Both the position numbers and the translations under genes were made by a program. A stretch of 40,594 nucleotides of DNA from Pseudobdellovibrionaceae bacterium (GTDB lineage Bacteria; Bdellovibrionota; Bdellovibrionia; Bdellovibrionales; UBA1609), in contig JABJQG010000004.1 in assembly GCA_018663505.1 (NCBI GenBank), forward strand, positions 1-40,594, given 5' to 3'. Position 1 is the stretch's first letter. Every line of letters starts with the position of its first letter. The notes beneath the pieces are model-generated. The model worked only from the letters and a program-made list of their open reading frames with translations. It ran no database searches and was not told the DNA's origin. Below, piece by piece: positions 16,268 to 25,722 of this stretch.

Positions 16268-17272
16268 TCAACCAAGACTAATAAGAAAAGGATCTCGCTC
16301 TTGGCGCTGTTTAAACTGCTCTTTGGAGTTTATGCCTTGCCAGTTATTTTTCACCAGAGTTTGGCCAATTGCGCCGCCTAAAGAACCCCCTGGACCTAAT
16401 AGAATTAAGTGATCTGGATTGTACTCCTGCAAAGCCACTTCTATGGATTTTGTAAAGTCATATGTTTGAGTCACTTGATGACCTAAGGTATAGTCACGAA
16501 GATCTTCTAAATTAGAGGAGTAAGGAGACCACACTTTTCCCTGTCCATCAATAATGGGGACTTTTGGTAAATTCCAATTTAAATTCAACTCTTTAAATGC
16601 TCTTCTTGAAATTTCACTTAAAAGGGGAGTGTGAAAGGCTCCATGGTTGAGCAATTGAAAAGGGTAAGGGTCCTCTTTTGGTAGAGCATTTAACATAAAT
16701 TCTAAACCCTTTTTATTGCCGCCCATGACTAAGTACCCTCCAAGATAAATTGATGGGTAGATCTCTACATCAGGTAAATTATTAGCCTCTTCAAATAAAG
16801 CACTAATTAACATGGACTTTTCCTGGTCTGGTTGCCAGCTCTCATCCACCACAGAGGTAATTACTTGTCCACCAACAAGCCCATTCACCATCATAGAGCC
16901 CATTCCTTGAATAAGCTTATAACTGTCATGAAGGTTTAAAGCTTCGCTCATGGCTAGGGCTAAATACCAACCCATGGAATTTCCTAGCACAGCTTGCACA
17001 TCATAGTTTTCTTTAACATGAACTAAATAATCTAAATAACTACAAGCGTATATAAGAGTGGATGCATGTTCTCCTTTAGAGTGTGTTGACACTTTGTAGC
17101 TTTTTGCACTATCAAGTTCTGAAATCGTAGGGTAACCATCAGCAGCCCTAAATTGATCTAATGCAGTAATCACTCCTGAAAGTTTATTATAATGGGGATT
17201 CAGGTAACCCAAAGTTTCTTTAGTATAGCTCCCTCGACCGGGACAAACCACAACAGCTTTTTTTAAACTCAT
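16268..17272 (-). CDS. FabD-like acyl-carrier-protein acyltransferase, divergent
   Basis: This 334-residue protein has the malonyl-CoA:ACP transacylase fold. The nucleophile elbow is GNSMG (Ser99), in place of GHSLG. The second catalytic His is in GAFHTPLL (His214), and the C-terminal GPGGSLGGAIG is the family's glycine-rich end. The oxyanion-hole GQGS is PGRGS here (11-15). In the segment aligning with FabD LxxxRGxxM it reads LIQGMGSMM (120-128), so the malonate-binding Arg is Met124. A non-malonyl acyl substrate is therefore plausible. It begins 7 bp after the E1 fusion gene stops, so the two form an operon. Confidence 0.75.
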   Translation of the reverse strand: MSLKKAVVVCPGRGSYTKETLGYLNPHYNKLSGVITALDQFRAADGYPTISELDSAKSYKVSTHSKGEHASTLIYACSYLDYLVHVKENYDVQAVLGNSMGWYLALAMSEALNLHDSYKLIQGMGSMMVNGLVGGQVITSVVDESWQPDQEKSMLISALFEEANNLPDVEIYPSIYLGGYLVMGGNKKGLEFMLNALPKEDPYPFQLLNHGAFHTPLLSEISRRAFKELNLNWNLPKVPIIDGQGKVWSPYSSNLEDLRDYTLGHQVTQTYDFTKSIEVALQEYNPDHLILLGPGGSLGGAIGQTLVKNNWQGINSKEQFKQRQERDPFLISLG

Positions 17273-17279
17273 AGTTTCC

Positions 17280-19523
17280 TCACTTGTTTTTCTTAGTTTT
17301 AGAGGACAGCATCTCTAAAGCCTTGTGGAAGATGTCATCCTTTGAAGGCAAAGTAGCTCTAGCGCCAAGCCCTAAGGGTATCAGACAATCGTCTGCTGTT
17401 ATGAGCTCTAACTTTTTAAAATTCATCTTCTCCTGGTTTTGATAAAACAACAAAGAAAGTTGTTCTGACAAAGACCCAGTTTTTCTACACTCGTCTATAA
17501 TTAAAATATTCTCATAACTTGAAAGCTTTTTTATAAGCTCTTCTTCATTGAGTGGTGCTATCCATTTTAAATCTAAAACCGAAATATACTTTTTCTTTTT
17601 TTTCAGCTCAGCCTGTGCCTGAGCTGAAAGATAAACCCCATTTGCATAAGTAACTACAGCTAACTCTTTTTTCTTCGGTTCATAGTTATTAAAAAAACTT
17701 GAAGACCCCAGCTGGTCCTCTTCAGAAAGATCTGGATAGGGAAAGCTCCATTTTTTGTCTCCTTCATCAAGTAAATCCTTGGTCATATAAAGTGCAATGG
17801 GCTCTATAAACACACACACTCGACCTTTTTCATAAGCTTCCTTCACACAACACCGAAGCATTCGCACAGCATCAGCACCGTTTGAAGGAACAGCTATAAC
17901 CAGTCCAGGAATGTCCCTAAACACCGCTAAAGAATTATCATTATGGAAGTGACCACCAAAACCTTTTTGGTAAGCCAGGCCAGCTATGCGCACAACCATT
18001 GGGTTCTGATATTGACGTTGAGAAAAGAAACTTAATGTTGCAGCCTCTCCTCGTATCTGATCTTGAGCATTATGCACATAAGCCAAAAACTGAATCTCAG
18101 GTATTGGTAAAAATCCATTATGTGCAAGACCAATAGCCGTGCCTAAAATTGCTGTTTCATCCAGAGGGGAATTAAACACACGGCGTGTGCCAAATTTTTT
18201 ATAAAGGTCATCAGTGACATGATAGACCCCACCTTTTTGTGCCACGTCTTCGCCAAAAACTAATGTGTTACTATAGCGTAGCAAGATATCTTGTAAGCCC
18301 CAGTTTAATAACTTAGCCATATGTTGCGGATTGGAGAGCTTCTTATAATCTCGACCAAAACAATCCATTCGTGTTTGTGATTCAACTTCACTTGGAGCTC
18401 TAAATACACTTTGGTCATTTGTTTGTACGCACTGGATTTCTTTTGGGTCAGTTAGCTTTGGTCGCTTGATCACGTCTAAGGCCACTTGATCAATTTGATT
18501 TTTTATATCTTCATATATTCTCAAGATATCTGTAGAAGTTAAGATAGATTCTTCAAGTAAAATTCGAGCTGTATGAAGAAGGGGGTCCTGAAATTCCATA
18601 GCTTCTATAGCCTCTAAACTTCTATAGCTAGACTCCACATCCGATCCAGCATGACCTAAAAGGCGTACACAGGATATGTGTAAAAACACGGGTTTCTTTC
18701 TTTTACGGGCAATAAATTCTGCATGGCGCGCTTTTTGATATACATCCAGCACATTTAATCCATCGGCTTTTATATAATTAAGACCCGGTTTATGAGCAAA
18801 GTTTTTCTCAACCCACCCCTCTGAGGTGGGTGTGGAAATACCCATACCGTTGTCCTCACAAACAAAAACCAAAGGTAGCTTTACATGTTGGTAAGCAACT
18901 AATGCCGCCGTGTTAAAAGCACTCAATGCCGTGGCATGGTTCAGTGATGCATCACCAAAACTACACAACACCACAGAATCCTTAGGCATAGGTGCATCAA
19001 TATCTAAATCCTTAGAGCGATGTATAGAAAGGGCCGCTCCAACAGCTTTGGGGAGGTGAGAGGCTATGGTTGAAGTTTGCGGAGGAATAAACAAATTTTT
19101 AGAGCCAATAACTTTATGACGGCCACCAGATATGGGATCATCTGCTGAGGCAACTAAAGACAACAACATATTAAAAATAGGAGACTCTCCGGGAGATTTT
19201 TTTGACCTTTGAATATAAAAGGCCCCACTGCGGTAGTGCAAAAATGCCATGTCAGTCACTCGAAACACATCGGCAATCACCGCATTCCCTTCGTGCCCAG
19301 AGCTACCAATAGTGTAAAAACACTCCCCATTAGCTTTGAGTTCTCGAGCTTTGATATCCAATAGTCTCGAGGTCACTTGTGATTCAAAAATCTCAACAAG
19401 TTTACATGGCTCAAGATCCACATCATCTAACCGAGTTCTAGACTGGGGCGCAGGAAACGGCCCGTTGGCTTCAAAAATAATACGTCGAAATTGCTGATCT
19501 ACAGCTTGCGCTCTATTAAACAT
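17280..19523 (-). CDS. Fused alpha/beta E1 component of a 2-oxoacid (branched-chain type) dehydrogenase
   Basis: This ~747-residue protein joins both E1 subunits. The alpha half (about 1-370) has GSSGHEGNAV, HYRSGAFYIQR and the thiamine-diphosphate motif GDASLNHATAL ... CEDNGMGIS (190-230). The beta half (from ~385) has VFGEDVAQKGGVYHVTDDL, RVFNSPLDETAILGTAIGLA and VFIEPIALY. The reaction is TPP-dependent decarboxylation of a 2-oxoacid and acyl transfer to the E2 lipoyl group; branched-chain substrates are the usual assignment for such fusions. E2 and E3 are not in the window. I prefer the ATG at 19523 over a TTG at 19544; neither has a clear SD. It is co-transcribed with the FabD-like gene. 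Confidence 0.88.
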   Translation of the reverse strand: MFNRAQAVDQQFRRIIFEANGPFPAPQSRTRLDDVDLEPCKLVEIFESQVTSRLLDIKARELKANGECFYTIGSSGHEGNAVIADVFRVTDMAFLHYRSGAFYIQRSKKSPGESPIFNMLLSLVASADDPISGGRHKVIGSKNLFIPPQTSTIASHLPKAVGAALSIHRSKDLDIDAPMPKDSVVLCSFGDASLNHATALSAFNTAALVAYQHVKLPLVFVCEDNGMGISTPTSEGWVEKNFAHKPGLNYIKADGLNVLDVYQKARHAEFIARKRKKPVFLHISCVRLLGHAGSDVESSYRSLEAIEAMEFQDPLLHTARILLEESILTSTDILRIYEDIKNQIDQVALDVIKRPKLTDPKEIQCVQTNDQSVFRAPSEVESQTRMDCFGRDYKKLSNPQHMAKLLNWGLQDILLRYSNTLVFGEDVAQKGGVYHVTDDLYKKFGTRRVFNSPLDETAILGTAIGLAHNGFLPIPEIQFLAYVHNAQDQIRGEAATLSFFSQRQYQNPMVVRIAGLAYQKGFGGHFHNDNSLAVFRDIPGLVIAVPSNGADAVRMLRCCVKEAYEKGRVCVFIEPIALYMTKDLLDEGDKKWSFPYPDLSEEDQLGSSSFFNNYEPKKKELAVVTYANGVYLSAQAQAELKKKKKYISVLDLKWIAPLNEEELIKKLSSYENILIIDECRKTGSLSEQLSLLFYQNQEKMNFKKLELITADDCLIPLGLGARATLPSKDDIFHKALEMLSSKTKKNK

Positions 19524-19627
19524 AGCTAAAATTTTGAAGGCCAAAGCACAAATTGGCTACTAAAAACCATAGTTTAGCTGCACAAGGTCACAGTTAGTCA
19601 AAAGCTTTAGTTACGCCTATCGCATCG

Positions 19628-20986
19628 CTACCTTAAGACCAGAGATTCGCTTTCAATATTAAAAAGCTCAAAAATGTTTACCGAGTTCCCTCCTTTGCCA
19701 GACTTACCTTGCGAAGTGGACCAAACATACTTTCCAGATGGAGAAAAACCCAAACCTACTGGGTAAGAATTTACCATTACACGATTCAGAATTGTAAATG
19801 ACTCAAGGTCCACGGTGACTAACTGAGACTTATTATTTAAAGCAAGTACAGCTATGTCCTCTGAAGGTGAAATCGCCACAGTGCGAGCTCCTCTACCCAA
19901 ACTTAAAGTTTTATCAGGTTCCATCACCCCGTGAGGAGCCTTTAGCATATTAAAAAAACTTAGAATTCTCGGAATCGAAAACATAGATACAAAGCCCAGG
20001 TAGTTGGAGCTTATAATTAGCTCATCTCTTTTTCTTGCAACGTCCATATGTCTTACAGTGGCAGGCACCCCCTCAAAACTTCCTAAATATTTTCCATCTT
20101 CAATATCAAAGCCAAGGATATCACCTCCTCGCATTTCTCCCACTAAAAGTAAATTACTTTGGGGCAAAAAGCTTGCGCCACGTAAACAAAAGCCACAAGT
20201 TCGATCTCGATTAGTGCCCTCCAGGCCCTCTTGAGACATAGGGCGATTTTTCATTAGATGATAGATGTATTGAAACTCATTAGGGTTGTCAGAGGAGATA
20301 TCCAATACGCCCACTGTATTGTCACCCCAGTGCACAATAGCTGCCAGTCCTTTTTCCTCAGAGACAACAACAATTTTTGGTATTGGACCTGTGGGAATGA
20401 CTCGAACAATTTCATCTGTATTTGTGTCTATTACAGCAACCGCTGAGGGGGACTGTGCATAAGAATCATAATCTCGTCGATAATAAGTCACCCAAAGATA
20501 GCGTCCAGCATGGGAAAACGCCATTTCCACAGGCTTACCTTTAAAAAAGTTAGGATTCTTACCTGGTGACTCACTGTAAAATGGGTAATTAAAAACCGTG
20601 GTTAGATCCTGAAATAAAGGCAACGTGGTTTTGCCAAACTTATGGTAAATACTTTTTATCTTACGCGGAGCCCACTCTCCCTTATCCAAAGAGTACACAA
20701 TAGTTTTAAATCCCTCTAAAGAATTTACGTAAACCTTGTGATTATTTGGGTGAAACTTAACGGACTTAGGTGAATAAATCTCCGTATCATAAACGTCCCT
20801 GGAGTTTTCAACCTTTTCATTGTAGTTTTGAAAACGACCCACCAGCTGAATATTTATACTGGAACCTTCTTCTAACTCTCCTAGTTGCCCTATAGGTGGC
20901 CTCTGTACTTGTGCTAACAAGATAGGCGAAATAAAAAGGGCAGTGAACAGTTTAAAGATGAATATATTTTGCATAGATGTGTGCAT
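19628..20986 (-). CDS. Secreted YVTN-like beta-propeller protein
   Basis: This 452-residue protein has a signal peptide (hydrophobic to about residue 25, LLAQ). It carries repeated four-strand propeller blades: SPKSVKFHPNNHKVYVNSLEG, PVEMAFSHAGRYLWVTYY, AVAVIDTNTDEIVRVIPTG, NTVGVLDIS, TVAISPSEDIAVLALNN and PVGLGFSPSGKYVWSTSQG. The V-DTxTDEIVxxIPTG blade is the YVTN signature. An oddly placed CGFC sits at about residue 265. These proteins usually act in periplasmic binding or signalling; the ligand is unknown. The start could also be the ATG four codons later (20974). Confidence 0.8.
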   Translation of the reverse strand: MHTSMQNIFIFKLFTALFISPILLAQVQRPPIGQLGELEEGSSINIQLVGRFQNYNEKVENSRDVYDTEIYSPKSVKFHPNNHKVYVNSLEGFKTIVYSLDKGEWAPRKIKSIYHKFGKTTLPLFQDLTTVFNYPFYSESPGKNPNFFKGKPVEMAFSHAGRYLWVTYYRRDYDSYAQSPSAVAVIDTNTDEIVRVIPTGPIPKIVVVSEEKGLAAIVHWGDNTVGVLDISSDNPNEFQYIYHLMKNRPMSQEGLEGTNRDRTCGFCLRGASFLPQSNLLLVGEMRGGDILGFDIEDGKYLGSFEGVPATVRHMDVARKRDELIISSNYLGFVSMFSIPRILSFFNMLKAPHGVMEPDKTLSLGRGARTVAISPSEDIAVLALNNKSQLVTVDLESFTILNRVMVNSYPVGLGFSPSGKYVWSTSQGKSGKGGNSVNIFELFNIESESLVLR

Positions 20987-21117
20987 ATCACCAGTAAGTC
21001 ACTCATTATATAAAAGAGCCTTAAGATGCAAAATACAAAGAGGTGGTCATTTTTTGCTTTAAAGAACCATTACTTAAATTTATGTGCATTGTAGAATCTA
21101 TACTTAAGTCAGAAGCT

Positions 21118-22323
21118 TCAGTACGTTTGACAGTTTGGCTGTGAATTTAATATATTTTGTTGCACACCTAAAAAGGATTTTGAATTTATATGATGCTCTC
21201 CCTGACCTAAATACTTACAAAACTCACTGGTCCGATTCGAAAGCCCTTCTTCCACTACAACTTCGTCAATCATCAAATGAATATCTGAATTTCCTAAGTA
21301 CATATTTAAAGCCAAGTGCATTACACCGGAACCATAAATTGGGTTTTCAGACATATTCATTCCATTTAAACACATATTATCCAGACCTTCGGTGACACCA
21401 AGTGTTCCATAGCCATTATAGCTTTGAGCCATCATACTCATTTGATAATAGGGATTTTCATGTTTATCCTTCCAAGTCTGTGTCTTTACCCAAACACCCT
21501 TGTCCATAGAAATTAAGTGCCTCACATGATTAAATTTTTTTTTCATAAAAAGAATGCCCATTTGTGATCGGATCTTTGAATTTTCCTCTTTATACAAATG
21601 CTCAGTATCAGGGTTAAATTTTATATGATCGACCATCACACCTGATACCCAAAAATAGCATCCCTTTGGTGCTTTATTTTTTTTCACCTTCTTAAGGATT
21701 TCCTGTACTTCAGCATTAGATCTCACGGGACCAAAGGTCGAAGTCATGCCAATATTATTCATACTAAAAAGTAGTCGTTCCCCTTGAGTGTTTATCACAA
21801 TTTCAGTTAATGAACTATTTCTGTTTGATACAGGAATCTCACCAATATCCCCTTTGCCTATTCTAATACAGTTCACAGCAGATGCTGCCGCAGGACCATC
21901 CACTGGTGGGTTTCCCCAGCTGTTTCTATATTGATCTGTACGCCCTTTATAAATTTGAGGAGACTCCATAGAAACTATAGCTAAGGCCACAAAGGGATCA
22001 AACCCCTCATTTAAAGAATAGCGAATAACTTCCTTAAGCATCTCTATAGAATATTTACCGGATCTATTACTATAGTAAGATTTCATGCCATCTTGAAGAT
22101 CAATCCAGCCTTCTGAGGTGTCTAAACCACCTTTTGTATCTAGACAACCTGGGACTCCATTTTTATTTTTTATACAGCTTTGGCTCAGCCTCTCTGTGAC
22201 ACGATCAAGATCTGTCATCTGTCCATTATTACTACAAGTCAGTTTATAATCAAAATCCAGTAAAGCCCCGTAGCTGTTAAAGCTTATTGTTGCTATTACT
22301 GCAAAGCAAAATAATATTTTCAC
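21118..22323 (-). CDS. Secreted lysozyme-fold/lytic transglycosylase-like protein
   Basis: This 401-residue exported protein has a signal peptide (VKILFCFAVIATISFNSYG). About residues 80-110 read KEVIRYSLNEGFDPFVALAIVSMESPQ, matching the SLT helix with its catalytic-type Glu (MES). Later comes AQSYNGYGTLG (about 307-317), the family's AxxYNGxG. A Cys-rich C-terminus follows. Peptidoglycan cleavage is the likely activity, though a ~200-residue insertion makes it unlike standard Slt. I start it at the GTG at 22323 because a TTTTGGAG SD lies 6 nt upstream. The ATG two codons earlier directly abuts the SD. Confidence 0.7.
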   Translation of the reverse strand: MKILFCFAVIATISFNSYGALLDFDYKLTCSNNGQMTDLDRVTERLSQSCIKNKNGVPGCLDTKGGLDTSEGWIDLQDGMKSYYSNRSGKYSIEMLKEVIRYSLNEGFDPFVALAIVSMESPQIYKGRTDQYRNSWGNPPVDGPAAASAVNCIRIGKGDIGEIPVSNRNSSLTEIVINTQGERLLFSMNNIGMTSTFGPVRSNAEVQEILKKVKKNKAPKGCYFWVSGVMVDHIKFNPDTEHLYKEENSKIRSQMGILFMKKKFNHVRHLISMDKGVWVKTQTWKDKHENPYYQMSMMAQSYNGYGTLGVTEGLDNMCLNGMNMSENPIYGSGVMHLALNMYLGNSDIHLMIDEVVVEEGLSNRTSEFCKYLGQGEHHINSKSFLGVQQNILNSQPNCQTY

Positions 22324-22392
22324 GGCCATCTCCAAAAATTACTCATGTTCAGAAAACTAAGAAGAGCCAATTATCGTCATTTCGAACGACAG

Positions 22393-22417
22393 TTATTCAT
22401 AAAAAAATCATGAATAA
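22393..22417. other. 8-bp inverted repeat in the intergenic region
   Basis: TTATTCAT (22393-22400) and ATGAATAA (22410-22417) flank a 9-bp A-rich spacer, about 70 bp upstream of the transglycosylase-like gene. It may be an operator or nothing. The remaining intergenic sequence to 22621 shows no gene. Confidence 0.25.
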
Positions 22418-22621
22418 TCAATGGGTTAAGAATTTGAACCCGCCTAATTTCTTAGTTTCTAACTTCAAAATTGCAAAACATCGGCCAAGCATATGAGCTA
22501 ACTTCTCTGAAGGAGCGGGCCAACATGAATTCAAAATAAAACACTATAAAGAGCCACACGGTCTAGGGTTTAAAAGATACTGGATTAAAATATTTGTCAA
22601 AACTATGTGGAGGGCCTTCTT

Positions 22622-23371
22622 TTAGCCCTTCATAATAGCTGGAATTTCCTTAGAATCATCTGCGTTTTTAACAACCTCATCAAATTCAGCCAAGCAATCA
22701 TAGAGCTGGTCTTCATTTTCCAAAATAAATAGACGTTCCTGGATATGATCAATGTCGAATTCCTGATAAGCCAGGGCCTCTATGGAAAAAGGTAGGATCT
22801 CGGGTTTGTCACTTAAAGCGTAATGACACTCGGACTTTGAGGAAACAATGCCTGCTCCAAAAATACGTGGGCCTTCTTCTGTTTTAATTAAGCCAAACTC
22901 AATGGTGAACCAAAATAAACGCTCATACATTCTTAGTCTTTTAGGATCATCCAAATATTTTGAAGCTAATGCTCCATACTCTTGGCAGAATTTGGCATAT
23001 TTTGGTTCAAATAAAAATGGGATGTGGCCATAGAGGTCATGAAAAACATCCGGCGCAGGAGTGTAGGCGAGGTCATCCTTAGATCGTAAAAAATTACCTA
23101 TGGGAAATTTTTGATCGCGTAATCCAGGGTAGAAACTATCTCCTTCTTCAAGCCCCTCAACAGGAACTCCCTGCCAACCGGTTTTAGCTTTTAATCGCTG
23201 ATTAACCTCTGCTAAATCTGGGGTATGGGCCTCACTAACGCCTAGGGCCTCTAAACCAATTTTAAAATAGGGGTGAATTAAGTTTTCACGCTCTTCTATC
23301 AAATTAGTAAATAAAATCTTCCAGGTTTCTTCTTCTTCAGCAGTAAATGTTTTATAAACTTGAACCTTCAT
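22622..23371 (-). CDS. phhA: Phenylalanine 4-monooxygenase (aromatic amino-acid hydroxylase)
   Basis: This 249-residue enzyme converts phenylalanine to tyrosine using tetrahydropterin and O2. The non-heme iron ligands are visible: PDVFHDLYGHIPFL gives His111 and His116, and FWFTIEFGLI gives Glu158. The TGWQGVPVEGL and FPIGNFLRSKDDLAYTPAPD segments are conserved pterin- and substrate-site regions. The length fits the bacterial single-domain form without a regulatory ACT domain. I choose the ATG at 23371, which has GGAGG upstream; the longer frame adds 11 residues without support. Confidence 0.95.
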   Translation of the reverse strand: MKVQVYKTFTAEEEETWKILFTNLIEERENLIHPYFKIGLEALGVSEAHTPDLAEVNQRLKAKTGWQGVPVEGLEEGDSFYPGLRDQKFPIGNFLRSKDDLAYTPAPDVFHDLYGHIPFLFEPKYAKFCQEYGALASKYLDDPKRLRMYERLFWFTIEFGLIKTEEGPRIFGAGIVSSKSECHYALSDKPEILPFSIEALAYQEFDIDHIQERLFILENEDQLYDCLAEFDEVVKNADDSKEIPAIMKG

Positions 23372-23627
23372 TGGAACCTCCGTTATTTCAAAAAAGACTA
23401 GCAAATTAAATGCCTTGTGACCACAAAAACCACATATTCTGCTAACGCAGTCTTTCTATTCGTCTTTTTAAGCAGTTTGAGACTTAAGGCAGTGAATAAA
23501 TAAACAGCAATTTTTTAATCCTGATTATTAAATGAGCTCTAATTATTTTTTTAAATATTAACTCACAGTAGCTTTTCTTTGCTTAAATAGTTATAAATAT
23601 CCTACAAATATTGAGAGGATACACAAA

Positions 23628-24623
23628 ATGAAAACCATACTTACTGGAATTAAACCCACCGGACAAATTCACATTGGTAACTATTTGGGCGCTATGAAGC
23701 CAGCCATTGAAGCTTGTAAACTCTCTCAAGATACCTCTTATTTATTTATTGCGGATTACCATGCTTTGACTGCCACTCATGATAAAGCCACATTTCAGGA
23801 AATGGTTTACGAAGTGGCCGCTGCATGGATTGCCTGCGGTATAGACCCTAAAAAAACAGTGGTTTACCTACAGTCTGATGTACCAGAAATTTTTGAATTG
23901 GCTTGGATTTTATCCTGTTTCACCCCCAAGGGTTTTATGAACAGAGCTCATGCCTACAAAGCTAAAATTGCTGAAAATGAACAGAACGGGAAGAAAGATT
24001 TAGATTTTGGCGTAAATATGGGGCTATTTAACTACCCGGTGTTAATGACGGCGGATATCTTAGCTTTTGACGCTCATGAAGTCCCCGTAGGCGAAGATCA
24101 AATCCAACACTTGGAGTTTGCACGTGATATTGCTCAAAAATTTAACAATAATTATGGGGAAACTTTAAAAATGCCAAACCCTATTAAAAAAGGGGAGGCA
24201 AAACTAATCACAGGCATTGATGGCAGAAAAATGTCTAAGAGTTACAGCAACTCCATCCCATTGTTTGCCCCAGAAAAGAAATTAAGAAAACTTGTGATGA
24301 AAGTAAAAACAGATTCCTTAGCACCAGAAGCGCCAAAAGATCCTGAAGGCTCATTGCCTTTAGAGTATTTTAAAGAATTTGCCACAGATGAAGAAGTTAA
24401 GATTATGTTAGGACGCTATAAAGAGGGCGTGGCATGGGGCGATGTAAAACAAAATCTATTTGAAGTAATGAACCGAGAAATTAGTCCCATGAGGCAAGTT
24501 TATGATGACCTGATGGCCGATAAGTCCAGTATAGACGCTGTTTTAAAGGAGGGGGCCTCAAAAGCTAGAGAGAGATCCCAGGATGTGATTTCCCGTGTTC
24601 GCATGGCTATCGGAAAAAGATAA
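23628..24623 (+). CDS. trpS: Tryptophanyl-tRNA synthetase
   Basis: This 331-residue class I aminoacyl-tRNA synthetase charges tRNA-Trp. The HIGH motif appears as PTGQIHIGNYLGAM (residues ~11-24) and KMSKS as GRKMSKSYSNSIPL. Other TrpRS landmarks are IADYHALT, VGEDQIQHLEFARD and NYPVLMTADILAFDA. The ATG follows a GAGAGGA SD. The 256-bp region upstream shows no T-box, attenuator or other recognisable leader. Confidence 0.98.
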   Translation: MKTILTGIKPTGQIHIGNYLGAMKPAIEACKLSQDTSYLFIADYHALTATHDKATFQEMVYEVAAAWIACGIDPKKTVVYLQSDVPEIFELAWILSCFTPKGFMNRAHAYKAKIAENEQNGKKDLDFGVNMGLFNYPVLMTADILAFDAHEVPVGEDQIQHLEFARDIAQKFNNNYGETLKMPNPIKKGEAKLITGIDGRKMSKSYSNSIPLFAPEKKLRKLVMKVKTDSLAPEAPKDPEGSLPLEYFKEFATDEEVKIMLGRYKEGVAWGDVKQNLFEVMNREISPMRQVYDDLMADKSSIDAVLKEGASKARERSQDVISRVRMAIGKR

Positions 24624-24706
24624 TACAATTTTATACTTTCCTCTTGATTCTGTTTTTATATTTACACAAGATGAGCGCAATTAAAACTTAACAAAGGTGA
24701 AACTCC

Positions 24707-25639
24707 ATGACGTTATATAAAAATCTAATTAAATATTTATTAAAAATTGTACTTTGCTTAACCCTTTTTCCCGCTATTACACTGGCTTCCAAGCTTTCTG
24801 GTTCTGTAAAAATAGACGGCTCCTCCACTGTTTTTCCTATTACAGAAGCTGTGGCTGAAGAATTTCAAATAAAAAACCCAAGAGTACGAGTAACGGTGGG
24901 TGTGTCTGGTACAGGCGGAGGTTTTAAAAAGTTTCTCACAGGTGAGATTCACATTAATGATGCTTCTCGAGGAATCAAATCTAAAGAACTGAAGTTAGCC
25001 AAAAAAAATAAGGTCTCTTACTTAGAAATCCCTGTGGCCTATGATGGATTAACCGTAGTTATTAATAAGAAAAACACATGGGTGAAGTCTTTAGATGTGG
25101 CTACTTTACATAAAATTTGGAAGCCGAAAAGCAAAGTTAAATTGTGGTCTGACATAAATCCTAAATGGCCAAAAAAGAAAATTCTTCTATATGGGCCAGG
25201 CTCTGACTCTGGAACTTTTGATTATTTCACTAAAGTGATTAATGGCAAAGAACAAGCCTCCAGAGCTGACTATACAAAAAGTGAAGATGACAATGTGCTT
25301 GTTACAGGCGTAGCTGGAGATGTAGGTGCGCTAGGTTACTTTGGATATGCTTATTATGCCGAAAATAAGAACAAATTAAACGCTGTGCCCATTGTAAACA
25401 AAAAAGGTGAAAAAGTACTGCCCTCAATAAAGAGTATCAATAACGGGTCCTACAATCCATTATCAAGACCTCTGTTTATTTATGTGAGCAAAATTGCTAC
25501 AAAACAGCCACAGGTGAAGAGTTTTATTGAGTTCTACCTTAGTGAAACCGAAACTTTGGCAAAAGAAGTGGGTTATGTGCCTATGTCTAAAAAAGATTAC
25601 AAAGCTCAAGCAAAAACATTTGAATTATTTGCAAAATAA
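24707..25639 (+). CDS. pstS: Phosphate ABC transporter substrate-binding protein PstS
   Basis: This 310-residue periplasmic phosphate-binding protein has a signal peptide ending near ITLAS. The family start GSVKIDGSSTVFPITEAVAEEF is followed by VGVSGTGGGFKKFLTGEI and NDASRGIKSKE, and the binding loop appears as GPGSDSGTFDYF. It delivers phosphate to PstCA and is the first gene of pstSCAB-phoU. An AAAGGTGA SD precedes the ATG. I could not make out a convincing Pho box in the 83 bp upstream. Confidence 0.95.
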   Translation: MTLYKNLIKYLLKIVLCLTLFPAITLASKLSGSVKIDGSSTVFPITEAVAEEFQIKNPRVRVTVGVSGTGGGFKKFLTGEIHINDASRGIKSKELKLAKKNKVSYLEIPVAYDGLTVVINKKNTWVKSLDVATLHKIWKPKSKVKLWSDINPKWPKKKILLYGPGSDSGTFDYFTKVINGKEQASRADYTKSEDDNVLVTGVAGDVGALGYFGYAYYAENKNKLNAVPIVNKKGEKVLPSIKSINNGSYNPLSRPLFIYVSKIATKQPQVKSFIEFYLSETETLAKEVGYVPMSKKDYKAQAKTFELFAK

Positions 25640-25722
25640 GTAGATTGTACGCAAATATTAATTAATAACTAATATTACTATTATCTTTTATAACCCAAAA
25701 AGGGTAAATGTTGCTGTAAATT

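Noticed and set aside
22420-22445. tRNA T-arm-like GGTTCAAATTC on the minus strand
   Set aside because: No acceptor, D or anticodon arms can be built around it.
23405-23627. T-box or attenuator leader for trpS
   Set aside because: No specifier loop, T-box consensus or Trp-rich leader peptide followed by a terminator hairpin could be seen.
24624-24706. Possible Pho box upstream of pstS
   Set aside because: No clear 7-bp direct repeats with the expected spacing; the TTTACACA-like stretch is too weak to call.
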